A stretch of DNA of 61,642 nucleotides from Acidobacteriota bacterium (lineage in GTDB: Bacteria > Acidobacteriota > Vicinamibacteria > Vicinamibacterales > SCN-69-37): the NCBI GenBank assembly GCA_020853395.1, contig JADYYY010000008.1, forward strand, positions 85,889 through 147,530. The letters are read 5' to 3'. The notes beneath the pieces are model-generated. The model was given only the letters and a program-made list of their open reading frames with translations, was not told where the DNA came from and ran no database searches. This document shows, piece by piece, positions 11,822 to 18,885 of the stretch. The position numbers and the translations under genes are program-made. Within the stretch, counting starts at the first letter, position 1; each line of letters opens with the position of its first letter.

Positions 11822-13582
11822 ATGGCGCTGTTCGCTCAGTCCTTTCTGGACGATCTCAAGGCGCAGACCGACATCGCGGCGGTCATCAACGAAGTCACGC
11901 CGCTGCGCAAGGCCGGCGCGAGCCTGAAAGGCCTGTGTCCGTTTCACCAGGAGAAGACGCCGTCCTTCACGGTCAATCGCGAAAAGGGGTTCTTCAAGTG
12001 CTTTGGTTGCGGCGCCGGCGGCGACGCCGTGAAGTTCGTCGAGCTCCAGCAGAAGGTCTCGTTCCCCGACGCGGTCCGATACCTCGCCCAGCGCGCGGGC
12101 CTGGCGATTCCGGAGGCGGACGGGGGGCCCGAAGCCCGGGCCGCGGCGGCCGAGCGTGACACGCTCTTGAGGATTCACGAAGAAGCCGCCGCGTTCTATG
12201 CTGAGCAGTTGGCGTCGCCAGCCGCCGCGCCGGCGCGGCGCGCGCTCGAGGAGCGTGGGCTGACCGGCGAGACGATCCGGACATTTCGCTATGGGTTCGC
12301 TCCGGCGGGTGGCCGCGACACGCTCCACACCCGGCTCACCGCCCGCGGCGTTTCGCCGGAATGGCAGGTGAGGAGCGGCCTGGTGGTCGACCGGGGGGGG
12401 AGGCTGTCAGACTGGTTTCGGCTGCGGCTGATGATCCCAATCGCGAGGGACACCGGGGCGGTCGTCGCCTTCGGCGGCCGGGCGCTCGATCCCGGCCAGG
12501 TCCCGAAGTACCTGAACTCGCGGGAGTCGCCGATCTACACGAAAGGCCGGACGCTCTACGGTCTTGACGTGACGAAAGGGGCCGTACGGAAGCACAATTA
12601 CAGTGTGCTGGTCGAGGGGTACTTCGACCTGGCGCAGGTGTGGCAGGCCGGGGTGCACCCCGTCGTGGCGAGTTGCGGCACGGCCCTGACGCCGGCGCAA
12701 GCGCGCACGTTGAAGCGCTTCGCCAGCAAGGTGGTGCTCAGCTTCGATCCGGACGCGGCCGGCCAGAACGCCGCAGCACGATCGTCGGAGCTGCTCGTCA
12801 CCGAAGGCTTTCAGGTGAACGTTGCCGTGCTGCCGGCCGGCCACGACCCTGACGTGTTCATCAGATCCAACGGGGCGAAGGCGTACGTCGAGCGGTTGAC
12901 CCGATCGCAGCCGTACCTGGACTTCCTGCTGGATCGGGCTGCGGCGGGCGTCGACTGGACGCGGCCCGACAGCCGGAAGCGGTTTCTCGACGCGATGCTG
13001 AAGGTCGCGGCAACGATTCCCGACGCGGCGGTCCGGGATCAGTTCGCGGATCGTCTGTCGCACAAGGCGCGGATCACCGAGTCGGTGGTGCGCGAGCTGA
13101 TTCGCGAGGCGGCCGCGCAGCGGCGCACGGTCGCACCGGCGCTGGCCGTGCCGGCCTCGGTGCGGCTGCGTCCTGCCGAGCAGGGCTTGCTGTGGACGCT
13201 CGTGCATCGGCCGGTCGAGGGGCTCGGCGCGATGGCGCGGCTCGATCCCGAGGATCTGGACGGGCTGCTCGCGGCCCCGATCTTCCGGCTGGCCGCGACG
13301 CTCGCCGAGCTGCCGCCCGAGCTGCTGCCAGGGCTGCTGCGCGAGCGGCTGAGCGGGGGCGAGCGGGCGCTGCTGGATCGCGCGAGCCGCGACGACGCGC
13401 CGGTGGCGCCGCCGGCCGACTGCGTCGCGGCGTTCAAGCGGCTGCGCACGGAACGTGATCTCGCGGACGTGCAGCACGAGATCGACGCGCTGCAGGAGCG
13501 CTCGGAGATGACCGACGCGCGCCTGAGCGCGCTGTGGGATCGCAAGAAGGAGCTGCTGACGCGGCTCGAGGCGTTGACCTAA
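11822..13582 (+). CDS. dnaG: DNA primase
   Basis: This 586-aa primase synthesises RNA primers at the replication fork. The N-terminal CHC2 zinc finger is intact (C39, H42, C60, C63 within CPFH...FKCFGC). The TOPRIM core carries VLVEGYFD near residue 263 and the acidic SFDPDAAG near 305. The C-terminal region (about 440-586) is the helical DnaB-helicase-binding part and is poorly conserved. It begins immediately after the mutS2 stop and ends six bases before the rpoD start region. The dnaG-rpoD order is that of the classical macromolecular synthesis operon, but rpsU is replaced upstream by mutS2. Confidence 0.95.
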   Translation: MALFAQSFLDDLKAQTDIAAVINEVTPLRKAGASLKGLCPFHQEKTPSFTVNREKGFFKCFGCGAGGDAVKFVELQQKVSFPDAVRYLAQRAGLAIPEADGGPEARAAAAERDTLLRIHEEAAAFYAEQLASPAAAPARRALEERGLTGETIRTFRYGFAPAGGRDTLHTRLTARGVSPEWQVRSGLVVDRGGRLSDWFRLRLMIPIARDTGAVVAFGGRALDPGQVPKYLNSRESPIYTKGRTLYGLDVTKGAVRKHNYSVLVEGYFDLAQVWQAGVHPVVASCGTALTPAQARTLKRFASKVVLSFDPDAAGQNAAARSSELLVTEGFQVNVAVLPAGHDPDVFIRSNGAKAYVERLTRSQPYLDFLLDRAAAGVDWTRPDSRKRFLDAMLKVAATIPDAAVRDQFADRLSHKARITESVVRELIREAAAQRRTVAPALAVPASVRLRPAEQGLLWTLVHRPVEGLGAMARLDPEDLDGLLAAPIFRLAATLAELPPELLPGLLRERLSGGERALLDRASRDDAPVAPPADCVAAFKRLRTERDLADVQHEIDALQERSEMTDARLSALWDRKKELLTRLEALT

Positions 13583-13597
13583 GGAGACGTGGCCTTG
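13581..13597 (+). promoter_or_regulatory. ribosome binding site that decides the rpoD start
   Basis: AAGGAG at 13581-13586 overlaps the dnaG stop. The GTG at 13589 is only two bases beyond it, too close to be used. TTG at 13595 is eight bases away, the ideal distance, and gives a protein beginning SIEEKYDEI. The TTG is therefore preferred. Confidence 0.6.
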
Positions 13598-15277
13598 TCC
13601 ATTGAAGAAAAGTACGACGAGATTCGGCAGCTCATCACGATCGGCAAAGAAAAAGGCTACCTGCTGTACGACGAAGTGAACGAGCTGCTCCCGGCGGACA
13701 TCACGTCCTCCGAGGAACTCGATGATCTGTTCAGCACGTTCGGCAGTGCGGGCATCGAGGTCGTCGACTCCGAGAAGAGCTACCGCGACGACAAGCTCCA
13801 GGGCGAGGCTGGCGAAGAGGGCGATCTCGATCTCACGCCCGGCGCGCTCGACAAGACCAACGATCCGGTGCGGATGTACCTCCGCGAGATGGGCACGGTG
13901 CCGCTGCTCACGCGCGAGGGCGAGGTCGCGATCGCCAAGCGCATCGAGCAGGGCAAGCTGGCCGTCATCAAGTCCATCTCCCGGACGCCGAAGGTGACGC
14001 AGGAAGTCATCGAGATGGGCGAGCAGCTCCGCCGCGGCGAGCGCACCGTGCGCGAGCTCGTCGTCTTCAACGAGGAAGAGATCACCGACGAGAAGATCGC
14101 CGCGCGCCAGCGGGAGTTCCTGAAGCAGGTCGATCGGGTGAAGCTGCAGCTCGAGGCCACGAACAAGCTCCAGCAGAAGCTCGCCGACATTCCGAAATCC
14201 GAGAAGCGGAAGCACCGCCGCGCCCGGTGGAAGACGCTGCGCGCCCACGTCGAGCTCTCGCGCCTGATCCGCAAGATCGAGTTCACCGAGATGGTGAAGC
14301 GCCGGCTGATCGACGGCCTCAAGAGCGCCGTCGAGGACATCCAGGCCCGCCAGCGCGAGGTGCGGCTCATCGACCAGAAGCTCGACGCCAAGGGCAAGAA
14401 GAAGCTCCGCGAGGAGGAGAAGAAGCTGCTCCTGAAGCACAAGGACGAGCTACGCCGCGAGATCCGCGCCATGGCGGCGAAGCTCGAGCAGCCGGTCGAG
14501 GATCTGACGAACACGCTGCGCACCATCCTCGAAGGCGAGGCGCAGGCCGAGCAGGCGAAGAAGGAGCTGGTCGAAGCCAACCTCCGCCTCGTGGTGTCGA
14601 TCGCCAAGAAGTACACGAACCGCGGGCTGCAGTTCCTCGATCTGATCCAGGAAGGCAACATCGGCCTGATGAAGGCGGTCGACAAGTTCGAATACCGCCG
14701 CGGCTACAAGTTCTCGACGTACGCCACGTGGTGGATCCGGCAGGCGATCACGCGCGCGATCGCCGATCAGGCGCGCACCATCCGGATCCCGGTCCACATG
14801 ATCGAGACGATCAACAAGCTGATCAGGACGTCGCGGGCGCTCGTCCAGGAACTCGGCCGCGAGCCGACGTCGGAGGAGATCGCCCAGCGGATGGACATCC
14901 CGGTGTCGAAGGTCCGCAAGGTGCTCAAGATCGCGCAGGAGCCGATCTCGCTGGAAACGCCAATCGGCGAAGAGGAGGACTCGCATCTCGGCGACTTCAT
15001 TCCCGACACGAACGTCGTGTCGCCGGCCGAGGCCGTCATCAACCTCAACCTCAAGGAACAGACCGACGACGTCCTGAAAACGCTGACGCCGCGCGAGGAG
15101 CGGGTGATCAAGATGCGGTTCGGCGTCGGCGAGGGATCGGAGCACACGCTCGAAGAAGTGGGCCAGAGCTTCGCCGTGACCCGCGAGCGTATCCGGCAGA
15201 TCGAAGCCAAGGCGCTCCGCAAACTGCGGCATCCGTCCCGGAGCCGCCGGCTGCGTCCATTCCTCGAAACCCGGTAG
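13595..15277 (+). CDS. rpoD: RNA polymerase sigma factor RpoD (sigma70)
   Basis: This primary sigma factor of about 560 aa has region 1.1 (residues about 1-60), 1.2 ([21 protein letters not shown]), a charged non-conserved region (about 120-290), and regions 2.1-2.4. The latter include [21 protein letters not shown] and the -10-reading [14 protein letters not shown]. Region 3 follows, then region 4.2 ([20 protein letters not shown]), which binds the -35 element. The full set identifies a group 1 sigma, matching the TTGACA/TATAAT-like promoters found elsewhere here. TTG at 13595 is chosen from RBS spacing. A tRNA gene follows six bases after the stop, apparently on the same transcript. Confidence 0.96.
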   Translation: MSIEEKYDEIRQLITIGKEKGYLLYDEVNELLPADITSSEELDDLFSTFGSAGIEVVDSEKSYRDDKLQGEAGEEGDLDLTPGALDKTNDPVRMYLREMGTVPLLTREGEVAIAKRIEQGKLAVIKSISRTPKVTQEVIEMGEQLRRGERTVRELVVFNEEEITDEKIAARQREFLKQVDRVKLQLEATNKLQQKLADIPKSEKRKHRRARWKTLRAHVELSRLIRKIEFTEMVKRRLIDGLKSAVEDIQARQREVRLIDQKLDAKGKKKLREEEKKLLLKHKDELRREIRAMAAKLEQPVEDLTNTLRTILEGEAQAEQAKKELVEANLRLVVSIAKKYTNRGLQFLDLIQEGNIGLMKAVDKFEYRRGYKFSTYATWWIRQAITRAIADQARTIRIPVHMIETINKLIRTSRALVQELGREPTSEEIAQRMDIPVSKVRKVLKIAQEPISLETPIGEEEDSHLGDFIPDTNVVSPAEAVINLNLKEQTDDVLKTLTPREERVIKMRFGVGEGSEHTLEEVGQSFAVTRERIRQIEAKALRKLRHPSRSRRLRPFLETR

Positions 15278-15282
15278 CTCCC

Positions 15283-15358
15283 GGGCCCCTAGCTCAGCGG
15301 TGAGAGCTGCCGGCTCATAACCGGTTGGTCCCAGGTTCGAATCCTGGGGGGCCCACCA
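15283..15358 (+). tRNA. tRNA with CAU anticodon (probably tRNA-Ile2, otherwise elongator tRNA-Met)
   Basis: A complete cloverleaf can be drawn. The acceptor stem GGGCCCC pairs with GGGGCCC, and the D stem is GCTC/GAGC. The anticodon stem is GCCGG/CCGGT with loop CTCATAA, giving anticodon CAT at 15316-15318. The variable arm is TGGTC, the T stem CCAGG/CCTGG with loop TTCGAAT, then A73 and an encoded CCA. G1-C72 pairing excludes initiator tRNA. C4-G69 and C5-G68, with the E. coli Ile2-like TTGGTC variable arm, favour tRNA-Ile2, which would need TilS lysidine modification; tRNA-Met remains possible. Confidence 0.93.
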
Positions 15359-15362
15359 AGAC

Positions 15363-15393
15363 AGGGCAAAGGGCAGAGGGCAAAGGGCAAAGG
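15363..15393 (+). repeat. left arm of a perfect 31-bp inverted repeat
   Basis: This arm is built of four near-identical seven-base units of type AGGGCAA plus AGG and begins four bases after the tRNA CCA end. Its exact reverse complement lies at 15949-15979. Similarity continues less perfectly for about 25 bases inward. Confidence 0.9.
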
Positions 15394-15749
15394 TGAAGGG
15401 GAAAGGTCAAAGGAAGGGAAAAAGGAAAAGGGGAAAGGGGAAAGAGCTACAAGGGAAGAGGCAGAGAGGCAGAAGGGGGGAAGGGTTGACGGACGGCGGC
15501 GAAGGAAGAGAAAGTCGGCGGCGTAGCAGGCGCGCCGGAGCAGCGGAACGCAGGGCGGCACGGCAGGACGAGGGCGGACAGTCGATGTCTACAGGCACTT
15601 TGGTTTCTCGACCTTCGGGACGTTCCCCCTCCCTCCTCGTCTCTTGTTCCCACTTCGCCCTCGCTCGTCTTTCTGTTCGCACTGTCCGGAGCCTCTTTCC
15701 TGCCTTTCCCTTCCCCCATCGCTCGTCCCTTCCTCGCCCCTTGCTCCTT

Positions 15750-15929
15750 GCTCGCCCCTTTGCCCTTGCTCGTCTCTTTGCCTTTGTTCGTCCCTTTGTC
15801 CATGCTCGTCCCTTGACCCTTGCTCGTCCCTCTGTCCTTGCTCGTCTCTTTGCATTTGTTCGTCCCTTTGTCCATGCTCGTCCCTTTGTCCATGCTCGTC
15901 CCTTTGCCCTTGCTCGTCCCTTTGCCCTT
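15750..15929 (+). repeat. ten 18-bp tandem repeats
   Basis: Ten consecutive units of 18 bases follow the pattern GCTCGTCCCTTTGYCCWT with small substitutions. Two or more units are identical, and the array runs exactly in register from 15750 to 15929. The strand is almost entirely pyrimidine apart from G. There are no unique spacers, so this is a minisatellite-like array and not CRISPR. Confidence 0.9.
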
Positions 15930-15948
15930 CCTTTGCCCTCTGCCCTAA

Positions 15949-15979
15949 CCTTTGCCCTTTGCCCTCTGCCCTTTGCCCT
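15949..15979 (-). repeat. right arm of a perfect 31-bp inverted repeat
   Basis: Exact reverse complement of 15363-15393 over 31 bases. It ends three bases before the ATG at 15983 and so occupies the place where a Shine-Dalgarno sequence would be expected. Confidence 0.9.
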
Positions 15980-15982
15980 TCG

Positions 15983-16714
15983 ATGTCTCCCGTTCTGACC
16001 GCGTTGATTGCGCTGCAGCAGCTTGACTCGGCCGCCGAGCAGGCGCGCCGGCGGCTTGGGGATCTGCCGGGGCTCGAGCGCGCGGCGGATGTTGCGGTGT
16101 CGGAGGCCGAAATGGCCGTCGACGCGGCCAAGGCCCGGCTCGCGGAGAACCATCGCGCGCGGCGCGAGCTGGAGAAGCAGGTCGCCGAGGTGGACACGAG
16201 GCTGAGCCGGTTCGAGGACCACAAGGCGGCCGTGAAGACGAACCAGGAGTTCACGGCGCTGCTGAGCGAGATCGCGACTGCCAGAACCAGCAAGGACACG
16301 CTCGAGGAGCAGATCCTCCTGCTGCTCGACGAGGCCGACGGGATTGGCGCCGACCTCGCCGCCGCCGAAGCGGCGCTCGCCGAGGCGCGTCGGGAGCGCG
16401 GCGCCCTCGGGCAGACGCTCGCGGCCGAGCGTGACGCGCTCGACGCGGATCTGCGCCGCCTCGCGGCCGAGCGTGCGCCGGCCGCCCGCGACGTGCCGTC
16501 CGCGGTGCTCGCCAAGTACGAGCAGATCCTGAAGCAGCGCCGCATGCTCGCCGTCGTGTCGATCGACGGCGACATCTGCGCGGCCTGTCACGTGAGGCTG
16601 CGGCCGGCCGTCGCCCAGCAGATCCGTCGAAACGAGGACATCGTGCAGTGCGACAGCTGCCAGCGCATCCTCTACGCCGTTCCGAAGCCGGCGCCGCCGG
16701 CTGCCGCGCCGTGA
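15983..16714 (+). CDS. C4-type zinc-ribbon coiled-coil protein (DUF164/CdsZ-like)
   Basis: This 243-aa cytosolic protein has a long antiparallel coiled coil (residues about 5-175, rich in Ala/Glu/Arg heptads). A C-terminal zinc ribbon follows, with C199/C202 (CAAC) and C223/C226 (CDSC). This is the layout of the DUF164 family, related to proteins proposed to bind nucleic acid or act in flagellar and secretion contexts. The ATG at 15983 starts where similarity begins (SPVLTALIALQQLD), but no Shine-Dalgarno is present because the repeat arm lies directly upstream. The stop overlaps the RNase H start (TGATG). The adjacency of DUF164 and an RNase HI gene recurs in other bacteria. Confidence 0.85.
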   Translation: MSPVLTALIALQQLDSAAEQARRRLGDLPGLERAADVAVSEAEMAVDAAKARLAENHRARRELEKQVAEVDTRLSRFEDHKAAVKTNQEFTALLSEIATARTSKDTLEEQILLLLDEADGIGADLAAAEAALAEARRERGALGQTLAAERDALDADLRRLAAERAPAARDVPSAVLAKYEQILKQRRMLAVVSIDGDICAACHVRLRPAVAQQIRRNEDIVQCDSCQRILYAVPKPAPPAAAP

Positions 16715-17151
16715 TGCCCGCCTTTCTGGCCAACATCGACGGCGGAGCCAGAGGCAACCCCGGGCCGGCCGGCTGGGGTGCGATCATCCGCACGCCGGAC
16801 GGCGCCACGGCGGCCGAACTCTGGGGCGCACTGCCGCATGCCACCAACAACGTCGCCGAGTACCAGGGCCTGCTCGCCGCGCTCGAATGGTGCGTGGCGC
16901 AGGGTGCCACCGACGTCCACGTGCGGTCCGACTCGCTGCTCCTCGTGCAGCAGATGAAGGGCGTCTACAAGGTGAAGCACGACGGGCTGAAGCCGCTGCA
17001 CGGCCAGGCCCGGCTGCTCGCCCATCGCATCGGCCGTGTGCAGTTCGAACACGTGCGCCGCGAGCTGAACAAGGACGCGGACCGGCTGGCCAACGTCGCG
17101 ATGGACGAAGCCGAGCGCGTCGCGGCCGCTGCCGGCCCGTCGGCCGGGTAG
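16714..17151 (+). CDS. RNase HI family ribonuclease
   Basis: This 145-aa enzyme would cleave the RNA strand of RNA:DNA hybrids. The catalytic carboxylates are in place: D9 in NIDGGARGNPG, E49 in NNVAEYQGLLAAL, D73 in VRSDSLLLVQQ and D123 in NKDADRLAN. It is of the compact type without the basic protrusion of E. coli RnhA. The ATG at 16714 shares its A with the stop of the zinc-ribbon gene; a GTG three bases upstream is an alternative start. Start-stop coupling suggests coordinated production with the zinc-ribbon protein. Confidence 0.92.
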   Translation: MPAFLANIDGGARGNPGPAGWGAIIRTPDGATAAELWGALPHATNNVAEYQGLLAALEWCVAQGATDVHVRSDSLLLVQQMKGVYKVKHDGLKPLHGQARLLAHRIGRVQFEHVRRELNKDADRLANVAMDEAERVAAAAGPSAG

Positions 17152-17159
17152 GCCACGTC

Positions 17160-17597
17160 ATGTCCGAACGAAAATACCGGCAGCGCGGATACCAGGACGT
17201 CGACCGCCGCGATCGCGCGGGGCTGCCGGCAGAGAGGCCCAAGGAGCCGCACGACCCGAGGCTGCCTCGCGACCCTCGCGTCCCGAACGTGCCGGGATTC
17301 AAGGACGTGTTTCGCTGCGCGCGATGCGGGCGCATGGAGCGTCCCGACGTCGGCCTGCGAAGCGTCTGCGGACAGTGCGGCGTGGCGCTGCACGCCTGCA
17401 TCCAGTGCGCGTCGTTCGACTCCGGCGCCCGGTTCGAATGCCGTCAGACGATCGCCGCGCGCGTGTCGCCGAAGGACGCCGCCAACGACTGCCCGCTGTT
17501 CGCACCGCGGGTGAGCATCGAACGCGAAACCGGATCCACGCCCTCGTCGTCTTCGTCCAGCGCGCGCAAGGCGTTCGACGACCTCTTCAAGCTGTGA
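17160..17597 (+). CDS. hypothetical eight-cysteine zinc-ribbon-like protein
   Basis: This 145-aa protein is of unknown function. Residues 1-48 are highly charged and Arg/Asp/Pro-rich, likely disordered. Residues 50-115 hold eight cysteines in CxxC-type spacing: C53/C56 (CARC), C70/C73 (CGQC), C80/C83 (CIQC), then C94 and C111. This fits two zinc sites. The C-terminus has a serine run and ends ARKAFDDLFKL. It begins eight bases after the RNase H stop, so it probably belongs to the same transcript. Its last 11 bases overlap the convergent MFS gene. I do not recognise a named family. Confidence 0.7.
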   Translation: MSERKYRQRGYQDVDRRDRAGLPAERPKEPHDPRLPRDPRVPNVPGFKDVFRCARCGRMERPDVGLRSVCGQCGVALHACIQCASFDSGARFECRQTIAARVSPKDAANDCPLFAPRVSIERETGSTPSSSSSSARKAFDDLFKL

Positions 17598-18882
17598 GAT
17601 CGACGTCGCGCGTCTCCCGCGCGAGCCAGAGCGCGACGAACGTGAGCGCCGCGGCGGCGCTGAGATAGACGCCGACCGCGTGAAGCCCGTACGTGCTGGC
17701 GAGCGCCGTCGCGATGTACGGCGCGAACGAGGCGCCGAAGATGCCGGCCAGGTTGAAGGTAAGCGAGCTGCCAGTGTAGCGCACGGCCGTCGGGAAGAGC
17801 TCCGACAGGGTCGTGCCGAGCGGGCCGTACGTCATCCCCATCAAGGCGAGCCCCAGGCTCATCGCCGCGATCGCGCCGGCTCGTCCGCTGACGAAGACCG
17901 GCGGAAAGACCACGCCGAAGAGCGCGATGGCGGCCGTGACCCATAGCAGCGTCCGGCGTCGGCCGTGGCGGTCGGCGAACACCGCCGAGAACGGGATCGT
18001 CACGGCGAAGCAGCCGATGCCCGCGAGCTGCATCAACAGGAACTCCTCGCGGCCGTAGCCGAGCGGTCCGGTGCCCCACGCCAGCGTGAACACCGTCATC
18101 AGGTAGAACAGCACGAACGTCACGAGCGCGGCGACGGTGCCGATCGCCAGCGTGCCGGGAAAGTCGCGCAGCACGACGAGCATCGGGACCTTCACACGAG
18201 CCTGCCGGTGCCTGGCCCGCTCGAACACCGGCGTCTCGGTGATCGTGAGCCGCACGTACAGCCCGACCAGCACGAGCAGCGCGCTCGAGAGAAACGGGAT
18301 CCGCCATCCGAAGCGGAAGAACTGGTCGTCGGTCAGCATCGCCGAGAGTGCCAGGAACACGCCGCCCGAGCAGAAGAACCCGAGCGGGGCGCCCAGTTGC
18401 GGGAACATCCCGTACCACGCGCGGCGGCCTGCGGGGGCGTTCTCCACGGCCAGGAGGACGGCTCCTCCCCACTCGCCGCCGAGGCCGAGCCCTTGGCCGA
18501 AGCGGCAGAGGGCGAGCGAGAGCGGCGCCGCGAGCCCGATGGCCTCGTAGGTCGGCAGCAGGCCGATCAGGACCGTCGACAGGCCCATCGTGAGCAGCGC
18601 GGCGACGAGCGTCGCCTTTCGGCCGACGCGATCGCCGAAATGGCCGAACAGCGCCGAGCCGATCGGGCGCGCCAGAAACGCGATGCCGAACGTCGCGAGC
18701 GACGCGAGGGTGGCCGACGCGGGATTCGAGGCCGGAAAGAACAGCCGGGGAAAGACCAGCACCGCGGCGGTGGCGTAGATGTAGAAATCGAAGAACTCGA
18801 TGGTCGTGCCGACGAGGCTGGCGAACAGCACCTGGCGCGGCGAGTTCAGGCGTGGCGCGTCGGCAGCGGCCGGCGTCGACAT
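17587..18882 (-). CDS. MFS transporter of the metabolite:H+ symporter (MHS) type
   Basis: This 431-aa inner-membrane protein has about 12 membrane segments. The MFS motif between TM2 and TM3 is clear (GHFGDRVGRKAT) and echoed in the second half (ADRHGRRRT). The N-terminal TIEFFDFYIYATAA and CRFGQGLGLGGEWGGA segments are typical of the MHS family (shikimate, proline/betaine, alpha-ketoglutarate). The substrate cannot be assigned. The ATG at 18882 lies three bases after the antiporter stop, so the pair is likely an operon. The 3' end overlaps the convergent cysteine-rich gene by 11 bases, leaving no room for a separate terminator. Confidence 0.9.
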   Translation of the reverse strand: MSTPAAADAPRLNSPRQVLFASLVGTTIEFFDFYIYATAAVLVFPRLFFPASNPASATLASLATFGIAFLARPIGSALFGHFGDRVGRKATLVAALLTMGLSTVLIGLLPTYEAIGLAAPLSLALCRFGQGLGLGGEWGGAVLLAVENAPAGRRAWYGMFPQLGAPLGFFCSGGVFLALSAMLTDDQFFRFGWRIPFLSSALLVLVGLYVRLTITETPVFERARHRQARVKVPMLVVLRDFPGTLAIGTVAALVTFVLFYLMTVFTLAWGTGPLGYGREEFLLMQLAGIGCFAVTIPFSAVFADRHGRRRTLLWVTAAIALFGVVFPPVFVSGRAGAIAAMSLGLALMGMTYGPLGTTLSELFPTAVRYTGSSLTFNLAGIFGASFAPYIATALASTYGLHAVGVYLSAAAALTFVALWLARETRDVDLTA

Positions 18883-18885
18883 CGA

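Larger units (their letters stand above)
15359..15982. other. gene-free low-complexity repeat island
   Basis: These 624 bases between the tRNA and the next gene hold no credible gene. The left part (about 15362-15490) is purine-rich on the + strand and the right part (about 15600-15980) is pyrimidine-rich. A short mixed-composition stretch lies between them. Open frames through it on both strands are products of the 18-base periodicity (Arg/Pro/Lys-rich repeats) and are rejected as proteins. The island contains the inverted and tandem repeats listed separately. Confidence 0.85.

Noticed and set aside
9314..12328. A 1004-codon open frame on the - strand
   Set aside because: Complementary to mutS2 and dnaG, whose motifs are intact; a GC-rich third-position shadow.
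13589..13594. GTG at 13589 as the rpoD start
   Set aside because: Only two bases separate it from AAGGAG; TTG 13595 has normal spacing.
15750..15929. CRISPR array
   Set aside because: Units are contiguous without unique spacers, and no cas gene is near.
15283..15982. Integrated island at a tRNA attachment site
   Set aside because: There is no integrase, and no direct repeat of the tRNA 3' end was seen downstream; the inserted stretch carries no genes.
15393..15998. Arg/Pro-rich ORFs in the repeat island on both strands
   Set aside because: The 18-base period keeps frames open; there is no RBS and composition is purely repetitive.
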